DNA of 15,315 bases, taken from positions 1 to 15,315 of the forward strand of contig DAOUOU010000053.1 of NCBI GenBank assembly GCA_030626465.1. Direction: 5' to 3'. The notes beneath the pieces were generated by a model. The model saw only the letters and a list, made by a program, of their open reading frames with translations. It ran no database searches and was not told the DNA's origin. Both the position numbers and the translations under genes were made by a program. Source of the DNA: Bacteroidales bacterium (GTDB lineage: Bacteria > Bacteroidota > Bacteroidia > Bacteroidales > UBA10428). This document shows, in pieces, positions 8,679 to 15,315 of this stretch; within the stretch, counting starts at the first letter, position 1, and each line of letters opens with the position of its first letter.

Positions 8679-9977
8679 TTAATCTTCTTTGATATAAAAT
8701 GGAATATTAGCAGTAGCTGCATGTCTATTTCCATCTAAAACATACACAAACAGGCGGTAAGCTCCTGCAATTTCAGGAGCCTTTATTTCAGTACGGTTAG
8801 AATCAACTGTTTTAAATACTGCTTCAGGTCTGCCCTCAACATCACCTCCCAATCCCAGATCCGTGCTTTCAGGAATGATCTCCCATTCGTATGATAACTC
8901 ATCGTTATCAAAATCTCTGGCCATAACTTCGGCCATTATTGATTCCCCTTTTTTCAGATAAATATTATCGTATGCAGTCTTTCCATTCAATGCGAAGGAG
9001 TCAAGGGTTGGGCAACGATTTTCAGGCCACTCTCCTGTCCAGATTTTATGCATGGCATCAACTGTCTCTATTTCCTCACCAGATTCCAGGAACATTCCAT
9101 ACCAGGTAGGCGTGCGCTCCTGCTTCTGCCCCCAAAGAAAAACATACGATCCCAGGCAGTTGACCGAATCTGTTTCAATAACTTTTTTATACCTCTCAAT
9201 AAAAGACATTGCCTTTTCCCGGCTTGTTGGTTCAATGGCCACATCCCATTCTGTTCTGGCAACTTCCCAGTGACCTGTTGCGCCCCATTCTGTTACCATA
9301 TAAGGACCCTCCCACCCGGCATCTTCAATTCTTTTATGAAGGTTTACAATATCTGCATACATCTGTATGGATAAAAAATCAATATCTGTGCAGTGTTCTT
9401 TAATATAATCTACTTCTCTCTTACCAATTCCGGCCAGAGTAGTAGTTGTTACGTGGTTGGGATCCACTTCATGAATCATCTTTGAAAGATCATTGACGGC
9501 ATCAAATATTTTTAGATTGCTGGCTCCCAGGTTGAGTTCATTGCCTATAGCCCATCCCAACAATGCCGGATGATCTTTTATTTTTAATACTTCACTTTTT
9601 AAACTATCAAACTGTTCCTTTACCCAAACTGTATCGTTGTAATTATAGCCATGTCGTTCACGGCCAACTTCTAATCCCATCAATACAAAAACTCCGGCAT
9701 CGTATGCTCTGTCCAAAACTTCTTCAGCACTACTTTTCCCATTTTCTGTTCTCCAGGTTCGGAAAGAATTTGCCCCATGCTTAGCAAGTGCTTCAATATT
9801 ACCAAATTCACATCCTGCACCTTTTACATAAAACTCTTCCCCATCAACAAACAGTCGGTATTTTCCATCAATTTGTTCCAGAGTAACTTTTGCAGGGCTT
9901 TTCCTGCTGGTTCTAAATATATATGTACAATCAACCATTAGTAATACTATGCTAACAAATAGAATTGTTTTCTTCAT
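8679..9977 (-). CDS. Clan GH-A glycoside hydrolase, GH158-like endo-beta-1,3-glucanase candidate
   Basis: A 432-residue exported glycosidase. The (beta/alpha)8 barrel (about 35-315) carries the clan GH-A pair: acid/base E147 in GWAIGNELNLG and nucleophile E230 in MVTEWGATGHWE, 83 residues apart. A C-terminal Ig-like domain (about 325-430) follows. General domain searches would call this a GH2-type TIM barrel, but the GH2 sandwich and jelly-roll domains are absent. The barrel-plus-Ig layout and the glutamate spacing agree with what I recall of GH158 endo-beta-1,3-glucanase BuGH158. The N-terminus is a signal sequence ending MVDC at residue 17; Asp just before the Cys is unusual for a lipobox, so lipidation is uncertain. 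The neighbours (transporter 13 bp upstream, GH3 50 bp downstream) support a glucan-cutting role outside the cytoplasm. GH5 or another GH-A family is the alternative; clan membership is firm, family less so. Confidence 0.85.
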   Translation of the reverse strand: MKKTILFVSIVLLMVDCTYIFRTSRKSPAKVTLEQIDGKYRLFVDGEEFYVKGAGCEFGNIEALAKHGANSFRTWRTENGKSSAEEVLDRAYDAGVFVLMGLEVGRERHGYNYNDTVWVKEQFDSLKSEVLKIKDHPALLGWAIGNELNLGASNLKIFDAVNDLSKMIHEVDPNHVTTTTLAGIGKREVDYIKEHCTDIDFLSIQMYADIVNLHKRIEDAGWEGPYMVTEWGATGHWEVARTEWDVAIEPTSREKAMSFIERYKKVIETDSVNCLGSYVFLWGQKQERTPTWYGMFLESGEEIETVDAMHKIWTGEWPENRCPTLDSFALNGKTAYDNIYLKKGESIMAEVMARDFDNDELSYEWEIIPESTDLGLGGDVEGRPEAVFKTVDSNRTEIKAPEIAGAYRLFVYVLDGNRHAATANIPFYIKED

Positions 9978-9990
9978 GTCTTAAATAAAA

Positions 9991-11556
9991 TTATTTTATT
10001 AATATTTTTTCCAATTCTTCCAATGATTTTCCTTTTGTTTCCGGCAGGAAAATTAAAATGAATACCAAACCGGCAAGACCAAAAATTCCATAAATCAGAA
10101 AAGTTCCTGCATTGCCTATATTCGCCAACTCCCACGGGAATAAGAATTGCACGGTAAAGCTTATTCCAGAGTTTACAAATCCGGTAAATGAAATAGCCAA
10201 ACCTCTTAAACGATTTGGGAACAATTCAGAAAAAAGAATCCACATAACAGGACCGAGAGAAACGGCAAATGAAGCAACAAAACCAATTAAACCTATTAGT
10301 ACAAGCCATGGATTAATGCTTATTGCCTGAGCAATAATCTCACCCTGATGCTCACTGGCTATTCTCTCACCTAAAACTTGTATAAGAGCATTTTTAAAGG
10401 CAATATCGTTTATAAATGTTTGACCTTGTAACTGATTGATCTTTGCCAGATCAGCGATCTCACTGAGGTTTGTTACTGATTCGTCAGATAGCTCATAGGT
10501 AGCTGTATTGAAGCTGTAGGCCAATAGAAACATACAAATAACAATGCCCGACACGCCAAAGGCGAGCAATGGCTTTCTGCCTAACCTGTCAACAAACAAT
10601 ATAGCAATTACAGTGAACAGGAGGTTTGTTAACCCAACAATGATAGCCTGCGCAAAAGAAGCATCCGTACCTATTCCTGTTTGTTTGAAAATCATAGGAG
10701 CATAAAAGAATACGGCGTTGATACCTGTAATCTGCTGCAGTACGGCTATTACAATACCGATAGTTAGAACCAGTTTCATTGCTGGTTTGAACAGCTCCGC
10801 AACAGAGACTTTTTCTCTTTTATCTCTGTTGGCTAAACTGACTTTAATTTCCTTAAACTCTTCAGTAGCCTGTTCTTTCGTGCTCATACCCGCCATAATG
10901 TCAATGGCTTTGTCTTCAAAACCTTTCATAGCCAGCCATCTTGGACTTTCAGGAACCAGGAACAGGAACAAGAAATATAAAATTGCAGGAAGTGCCTCCA
11001 AGCCAAGCATCCATCGCCAGTTATAAGCTTCAATCATCAGTGATTTTGTCCATGTTGCATCAGATTTTCCTAACTGAAGAATCAGATAGTTGGTAAAAAA
11101 TGCAACTGAAATACCTAAAACAATATTCAATTGGTTAAAGGAAACCATTCTTCCTCTAAGCTTTGGAGGGGCTATTTCAGCAATATACATAGGTGCAATA
11201 ATCAGGGAGGCTCCAACACCAAATCCCCCAATCATACGCGCAATGACAAGACTCACAAAATTGGGAGCAACAGCAGAAAATACAGCCGATATGAAATACA
11301 ATAATGACGCATATTTTAATACTTTTTTTCTTCCAACTTTATCGGATATCGGCCCGGAAAGAATCATAGCAAGAGTAGCTGATAAAGTAAGACAACTAAC
11401 AGCCCAACCCAATTGTATTTTTGTTAATTCGAACTGTGGACCTATAAACTCAACAACACCAGATATTACCGATGCATCAAATCCCATTAAAAACCCACCA
11501 AGAGCAACGATAAAAACTATAAAGAAGGAATGGAATATTGAATTTTTGTTTTTCAT
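9991..11556 (-). CDS. Sugar-porter family MFS transporter (XylE/GalP-like)
   Basis: Twelve-helix inner-membrane sugar:H+ symporter, 521 residues. Signature motifs: GFDASVISG in TM1 with D27, the position of the proton-coupling aspartate in XylE; DKVGRKK (72-78); RGRMVSFNQ (134-142); PESPRW (202-207); QQITGINAVFFYAP in TM7 (274-287); DRLGRK (323-328); GPVMWILFSELFPNRLRG (435-452); and PETKGKSLEE (505-514). Between TM9 and TM10, about residues 350-412 form a soluble, charged insertion that XylE lacks and that should face the periplasm. It is the first intact gene after SusD and lies 13 bp before the GH158-like gene, so it probably brings glucose or short glucan oligomers from the periplasm to the cytoplasm. 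The ATG at 11556 lies 8 bp past the stop of the GH3 relic, as expected if a second GH3 gene once preceded it in the operon. Confidence 0.93.
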   Translation of the reverse strand: MKNKNSIFHSFFIVFIVALGGFLMGFDASVISGVVEFIGPQFELTKIQLGWAVSCLTLSATLAMILSGPISDKVGRKKVLKYASLLYFISAVFSAVAPNFVSLVIARMIGGFGVGASLIIAPMYIAEIAPPKLRGRMVSFNQLNIVLGISVAFFTNYLILQLGKSDATWTKSLMIEAYNWRWMLGLEALPAILYFLFLFLVPESPRWLAMKGFEDKAIDIMAGMSTKEQATEEFKEIKVSLANRDKREKVSVAELFKPAMKLVLTIGIVIAVLQQITGINAVFFYAPMIFKQTGIGTDASFAQAIIVGLTNLLFTVIAILFVDRLGRKPLLAFGVSGIVICMFLLAYSFNTATYELSDESVTNLSEIADLAKINQLQGQTFINDIAFKNALIQVLGERIASEHQGEIIAQAISINPWLVLIGLIGFVASFAVSLGPVMWILFSELFPNRLRGLAISFTGFVNSGISFTVQFLFPWELANIGNAGTFLIYGIFGLAGLVFILIFLPETKGKSLEELEKILIK

Positions 11557-11564
11557 GGAGTAAG

Positions 11565-11768
11565 CTATATAATCGTAAAATCAATTTCTAAATCGGCATT
11601 TGAGCTACCCCCTATCCAGGCTTTAAAATCGCCCGATTCGGTAACATATTCCATATCCTGGTTGTGAAAACCCAGTTGGTTTGTATGAATTTTAAATATA
11701 ACTTCCTTTATTTCAGATTGTTTGAGCCTTAAATGCTGAAAGGCTTTTAACTCCTTAACAGGTCTTGT
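11565..11768 (-). pseudogene. Relic: C-terminal end of a second GH3 beta-glucosidase
   Basis: Minus-strand reading from 11768 down to a TAG stop at 11565-11567 gives 67 uninterrupted codons. They include TRPVKELKAFQ, LGFHNQDMEYV, ESGDFKAWIGGSS and the terminal DFTII. This is the end of the fibronectin III-like domain of BglX-type GH3 enzymes (typical pattern: TRPVKELKGF..., then PG-F-VWVGGSS). No in-frame ATG lies upstream, the frame meets stops beyond about 11855, and the barrel, sandwich domain and catalytic residues are missing. The sequence differs clearly from the C-terminus of the intact GH3 at 6355-8628 (SVKQLRKFKKI, AEPGYYTVSVG), so it is not a copy of that gene. The absence of internal stops suggests fairly recent loss of the rest of the gene. 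Confidence 0.8.
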
Positions 11769-11794
11769 TTGGGTAAGCCATATGCTTACCCAAA
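11768..11794. repeat. Perfect 11-bp inverted repeat at the relic boundary
   Basis: TTTGGGTAAGC (11768-11778) and GCTTACCCAAA (11784-11794) are exact inverse complements around a 5-base CATAT loop. The GH3 similarity of the relic stops at this point. No T run follows on either strand, so a classical terminator is unlikely. It could be an RNA hairpin between SusD and the transporter, or a scar or hotspot of the deletion. Confidence 0.7.
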
Positions 11795-11922
11795 TCAGGA
11801 ACCTTTTACTTACAAGCTTTGAAAATTTTCCTAAGCTTGTTGATGATCCATTACCTTAATCTCTAACCTTTCAGAAAAAATCTTACCTAACCTGGGCATA
11901 CTCACCACACTTAATACTCAGT
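11795..11922. other. Non-coding spacer after SusD with an 8-bp inverted repeat
   Basis: No coding sequence is supported here. ACAAGCTT (11812-11819) and AAGCTTGT (11833-11840) form an inverted repeat around a 13-base interior that contains the palindrome GAAAATTTTC. No T run follows, and I see no convincing Bacteroidota promoter (TTTG then TAnnTTTG). It could act as an intercistronic hairpin lowering expression of the transporter and enzymes relative to SusC/SusD. Confidence 0.4.
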
Positions 11923-13548
11923 CTATAAATTCTTATATGCATCATTCTGTTCGAGTGTTCCTCTCGTATTATCAATCTCCAGGCGTGGAATTGGAAATAC
12001 TTCGCGACCAGCAGCAAATCCCAAGGGTCCAAAGACAGCTACTGCACGATTCAAACGGATCATATCAAACCAGCGATGTCCCATGTGGTCCAGTTCTAAT
12101 CGCCTTTCAGCCAGGATAGCGTCCAGATCAACAGAACCCAAAGGATCGAGCTCTACACGTTCACGTACCTCATTAACATAGTCAGCAGCTGCTGCGCCTA
12201 GTGGATCGGAAGCTCCGCTTACCAATGCTTCAGCATGCATAAGCAATACATCGGAATAACGCATTGCCACCATGTTATTGGGATTATTATGGAACTGATC
12301 GCCAACTGTTGGAATTAATTCGGCATAGATGGCATATTTCTTTACATAGTAACCTGTATGTTGATATGCTATTGCAAAATTGCATCCGATATCAGTTGTT
12401 ACATTACGTCCTGACGTATCCACAGCATTTCCTAAATCTGAAGGTATTGTAACACCTCCAACTTCAACCGGGAAACTGGTAATAATATTCGCGCTAAACC
12501 TTACATCATCGCCCATAGCAATATAGGCATCTATGTTATTCTGATTAGGCAAATTAAATGACCATCCATTACTATAAACAGGATGTCCTAATGTTCCTCC
12601 TGTCCTTACACCACTCATGGTAGCTGTGAAATTACCTTCTCCAGGTGCACCATACCCCCAATCTGCCCATTGCGAGCGATTGCTGTGCTGAATTTCGAAG
12701 ACTGATTCGGCAGTATTCTGACCTAATCGCGGATCATTTACATCGAAATAATTCTCAATCAGCCTGTAATCGTTTAGTTGAATAACCGCCGCGAATTCGT
12801 TGGCTGCCAGTTGATAATAGTTCTGATCATTATAGCCATAATAAGGCGAAGCCATGTATAAATACACTTTCCCTAAAAGTGCATGTGCAGCACCCAATGT
12901 AACACGTCCACCAGGAACCTGGCTTGATCGTTTAAGTGCATTTGAATTGATGGCTGTGGTCAGATCACTTACAATCAGATCAAATATCTCTCTTTTTGGA
13001 GCTCTTCCGGTTGAATAATATTCATCAGGTGCCAATACATGGTCAAGCATGGGAAAATCACCCCACATACGAACAGCATCGAAAAAGTAATAAGCTCTTA
13101 AGAATAAAGCTTCAGATTTGATGGTAGTTGCATTGGCAAAATCGTCAGAAGTATTTTCTATTACCAGATTACATCGATATATTCCTCTTGCAGCTCTAAT
13201 CCACAAACCTCTCACCTGCTCATTGTCAGGAGTTAGTCTATAATTATCAAACTCCAGTAAACCAGGCTGATCATCCGGGGTATCTCCTCCACCCTCAGTA
13301 TCATCTCCAGCAATATTCATGACCATAAAGAATGGATTATATCCACCATCCATGCCACTCATATAGTCCCATTCCAGGGGATCGTATGCTGCTGCAAGTG
13401 CGGCAAAAGCATCTTCTTCTGTCTGATAATAATTCGATTCAAGTACTAATCCCTGTGGCTCAGTCTCAAGCCAGTCTTCACCGCATGATATTAATGTCAA
13501 TGCCAGTGCGGCGAATAATATGAATGTAATTTTAGATATATGTTTCAT
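11923..13548 (-). CDS. SusD/RagB-like starch-binding-type lipoprotein
   Basis: Outer-membrane surface lipoprotein of 541 residues that caps the SusC-like channel and binds the oligosaccharide. The signal ends in LISC, with lipidated Cys22, followed by GEDW, an acidic start typical of surface lipoproteins. The mature N-terminus (LETEPQGLVLESNYYQTEEDAFAAL) and the C-terminal block (LELDHMGHRWFDMIRLNR, then EVFPIPRLEIDNTRG and LEQNDAY) are the usual SusD/RagB signatures; the tetratricopeptide-like helical core lies between. Length is normal. It starts 11 bp after the SusC stop, so the two are translated from one transcript. The glycan cannot be read from the protein; beta-1,3-glucan is inferred from the enzymes downstream. 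The spacing to the next intact gene is 366 bp because of the GH3 relic. Confidence 0.95.
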   Translation of the reverse strand: MKHISKITFILFAALALTLISCGEDWLETEPQGLVLESNYYQTEEDAFAALAAAYDPLEWDYMSGMDGGYNPFFMVMNIAGDDTEGGGDTPDDQPGLLEFDNYRLTPDNEQVRGLWIRAARGIYRCNLVIENTSDDFANATTIKSEALFLRAYYFFDAVRMWGDFPMLDHVLAPDEYYSTGRAPKREIFDLIVSDLTTAINSNALKRSSQVPGGRVTLGAAHALLGKVYLYMASPYYGYNDQNYYQLAANEFAAVIQLNDYRLIENYFDVNDPRLGQNTAESVFEIQHSNRSQWADWGYGAPGEGNFTATMSGVRTGGTLGHPVYSNGWSFNLPNQNNIDAYIAMGDDVRFSANIITSFPVEVGGVTIPSDLGNAVDTSGRNVTTDIGCNFAIAYQHTGYYVKKYAIYAELIPTVGDQFHNNPNNMVAMRYSDVLLMHAEALVSGASDPLGAAAADYVNEVRERVELDPLGSVDLDAILAERRLELDHMGHRWFDMIRLNRAVAVFGPLGFAAGREVFPIPRLEIDNTRGTLEQNDAYKNL

Positions 13549-13559
13549 TTTGCATTACT

Positions 13560-15315
13560 TTAGAATGTTATTTTAGCACCAATCTGATAGGTTTTCGCAG
13601 CCGGATAAAAACCAAAATCCAAACCGGAACCCAGGTTTCCCCAGATAGCGCCGATATCCGGATTCGATCCATGGAAACCCTTCTTTGTAAAGGTTAACAA
13701 GTTTGTTCCCTGAACAAAGAAGTAGAGTCGATCAATTTTCGCTTTTTCAGTAATCTTTTTTGGAATGGTATATCCCAAACGGAGATCTTTCAACCTCAGA
13801 TATGAAGCATCTTCAATCAGTATATCGCTCCTGTTCCAGTTACCATTTAAAGCATCACCATAGTATAAACGAGGATATTCGTTGGATGTACCTTCTCCAT
13901 GCCATCTCTCTTCGTAAATCCAGGTTTCCAGGTTCACATCAAACACATCGTAGCGTTTGCGGGCATTATAAATATCATTGCCATACGTTCCCTGGAAGAA
14001 TAAGCTTAGGTCGAAACCTTTGTATTCAAAATCCAACCCCATTCCAAACAGGAACTTTGGATGAGGATTACCAATCATTGTCCTATCCTCATCATTAATA
14101 AGACTGTCACCATTTACATCTACAAATCGAACATCCCCAGGTTCCGCACGAGGCTGAAGAACCACCCCATTGGTAGTATGGCCAAGTACTTCCTCTTCAT
14201 TCTGGAATATACCATCACTTTGGAATCCGAAGAAATATCCGATAGGATAACCGACCTCAAACATGGTCATGAGTCTTCCCTGGGTACCGTATCCAACACC
14301 GGTAATTGAACCGCTTTCGTTTCCATAGGAGAGAACTTCATTTTTATTGGTAGAGAAGTTAACATTTACTCCATATTTTAATTCACCGATCATATCGCGA
14401 TAGCTTAATTCAATTTCGATACCTGTATTCTGCACCTCTCCCGCATTGATCCATGGAGCGTTGTTTCCTGTTATACCGGGTGTTGAAGCTTGTACAAGCA
14501 GATCTTTCGTCCTTTTATCGTAATAGTCAGCAGATAAAGAAAGCTTGTTATTCAGCATACGAATATCAATACCTATATCAATTTGTTCACTTGTTTCCCA
14601 AACAAGATCCTTATTGCTCAATGTCGATGGAACAGCTCCTGTTGATAGCACATCATTGAAGTAATAATTCCATACACCCACTTCGATAAGTGATACATAC
14701 TGAAAATAATCAAGTGATTCAATATTTCCATTTTGTCCCCAGCTAGCCCTAAGTTTTAAAAAGTTTACGGGAGCAAATCCCCAGAAATTTTCATTGGAAA
14801 TAATCCAGCCTGCTGATACGGAAGGAAATGTCTGGAACCGGTTACCCGCAGCAAGTTTATTGGAACCATCGCGACGGACAATAAGGGTTAACAGATAGCG
14901 CTCCGCGTAATTATAATTTAAACGTCCGAAATACGACATTAAACGCTTTTCCCTTGGCATTATATTCCAGCTTTCTGTATTCTGGTCGGTGGCAGTTTGT
15001 GTCTCAGCAGTAGTGGCAAAAATGTGAGCGAAATTTTCATTCTCCAGGAACATGTCAGTTCCTTCGGCCTGTAACCTATTGGCCTTATTAGTTCTTGCAG
15101 AAGTACCGAGTACCAGTCCAAAATTATGATTACCAAGGCTCTTATCGTAAGTTAAGATATTATTCCATTGTATACCAGGATATTGATCGACACGTTTGGT
15201 AACACTCGAAGTCTGGTTTTGTGCTGTACCGGTGAATATATAATGCGGCTCCCAATCGGAATAATTTACATAGGCCTGTTCAACAAATAGATCTGTCTTT
15301 ATTTTCAGACCATCC
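13560..15315 (-). CDS. SusC/RagA-like TonB-dependent transporter (C-terminal 584 residues)
   Basis: Outer-membrane beta-barrel that imports oligosaccharides with energy from TonB. The frame stays open to the window edge; an ATG at 15053 is internal and not the start, since barrel sequence (DGLKIKTDLFVEQAYVNYSD and onward) continues upstream of it. The signal peptide, carboxypeptidase-like domain and plug are off-window. Recognisable SusC blocks: YFGRLNYNYAERYLLTLIVR, RRDGSNKLAAGNRFQTFPSV, LRASWGQNGN, VWETSEQIDIGIDIRMLNNK, then near the end ASYLRLKDLRLGYTIPKK, FVQGTNLLTFT and the terminal aromatic strand YQIGAKITF needed for outer-membrane assembly. It leads the operon in this window; any anti-sigma/sigma, SusR-like or hybrid two-component regulator would be further right, outside. 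Confidence 0.96.
   Translation of the reverse strand, partial: DGLKIKTDLFVEQAYVNYSDWEPHYIFTGTAQNQTSSVTKRVDQYPGIQWNNILTYDKSLGNHNFGLVLGTSARTNKANRLQAEGTDMFLENENFAHIFATTAETQTATDQNTESWNIMPREKRLMSYFGRLNYNYAERYLLTLIVRRDGSNKLAAGNRFQTFPSVSAGWIISNENFWGFAPVNFLKLRASWGQNGNIESLDYFQYVSLIEVGVWNYYFNDVLSTGAVPSTLSNKDLVWETSEQIDIGIDIRMLNNKLSLSADYYDKRTKDLLVQASTPGITGNNAPWINAGEVQNTGIEIELSYRDMIGELKYGVNVNFSTNKNEVLSYGNESGSITGVGYGTQGRLMTMFEVGYPIGYFFGFQSDGIFQNEEEVLGHTTNGVVLQPRAEPGDVRFVDVNGDSLINDEDRTMIGNPHPKFLFGMGLDFEYKGFDLSLFFQGTYGNDIYNARKRYDVFDVNLETWIYEERWHGEGTSNEYPRLYYGDALNGNWNRSDILIEDASYLRLKDLRLGYTIPKKITEKAKIDRLYFFVQGTNLLTFTKKGFHGSNPDIGAIWGNLGSGLDFGFYPAAKTYQIGAKITF

Larger units (their letters stand above)
2866..15315 (-). 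other. Polysaccharide utilization locus, probably for beta-1,3-glucan
   Basis: The minus-strand block reads SusC, SusD, GH3 relic, sugar-porter MFS, GH158-like enzyme, GH3 lipoprotein, GH149-like phosphorylase. Intact gene spacings are 11, 366, 13, 50 and 21 bp. The set covers outer-membrane uptake, extracytoplasmic cleavage, inner-membrane import and cytoplasmic phosphorolysis. Each family assignment is made separately; the laminarin-type substrate follows from the combination of GH158-like, GH3 and GH149-like enzymes and is inference. Confidence 0.72.

Noticed and set aside
11090..11563. Long plus-strand open frame of 157 codons opposite the sugar-porter gene.
   Set aside because: It is antisense to a well-supported MFS gene, has low-complexity composition reflecting the complementary strand, and shows no recognisable domain. 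The same applies to the other antisense frames over the enzymes and SusC/SusD.
13560..15053. SusC-like gene starting at the ATG at 15053.
   Set aside because: The frame is open and clearly SusC-like from 15054 to the window edge, so this ATG is internal and the gene is truncated by the window.
1..15315. CRISPR arrays, tRNA or rRNA genes, transposase genes.
   Set aside because: I saw no regularly spaced direct repeats, no tRNA- or rRNA-like segments and no transposase coding sequence anywhere in the window.

Overview
The window is Bacteroidota DNA. It carries an adjacent SusC/SusD pair, a secreted protein ending in a type IX secretion (T9SS) C-terminal domain, AT-rich spacers without clear Shine-Dalgarno sequences, and lipoproteins with Bacteroidota-style signals. 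The T9SS tail argues against gut Bacteroides and for a free-living polymer degrader (Marinilabiliales, Cytophagales or Flavobacteriia); this placement is inference.

Plus strand, left side (1-2781). The 3' part of a large secreted carbohydrate-binding protein (Ig-like repeats, CBM6, T9SS sorting domain) ends at 1218 and is followed by a strong hairpin terminator. Next is a GPH/MelB-family sugar:cation symporter (1375-2766), whose stop codon lies in the loop of a second hairpin. That hairpin sits between convergent genes and looks bidirectional.

Minus strand (2866-15315, read right to left). This is a polysaccharide utilization locus: SusC-like TonB-dependent transporter (cut by the window edge), SusD-like lipoprotein, a 366-bp gap, a sugar-porter MFS transporter, a clan GH-A glycosidase resembling GH158 endo-beta-1,3-glucanases, a GH3 exo-beta-glucosidase lipoprotein, and a 1155-residue GH94-related phosphorylase that best fits the GH149 (GH161-like) beta-1,3-glucan phosphorylases. 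The SusC/SusD spacing is 11 bp. The spacings from the MFS gene to the phosphorylase are 13, 50 and 21 bp, so these genes are probably cotranscribed.

Proposed working: beta-1,3-glucan (laminarin-type) is bound and cut at the surface, imported by SusC/SusD, trimmed by the GH158-like and GH3 enzymes in the periplasm or on a membrane face, carried across the inner membrane by the MFS and/or GPH transporters, and split in the cytoplasm by phosphorolysis to glucose 1-phosphate. The substrate is inferred from the enzyme set and is not proven by the sequence.

The least expected item is in the 366-bp gap. On the minus strand it encodes 67 uninterrupted codons matching the extreme C-terminus of a second, different GH3 beta-glucosidase, with no start codon or catalytic domains. 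The similarity begins at a perfect 11-bp inverted repeat. It appears to be the remnant of a deleted GH3 gene.
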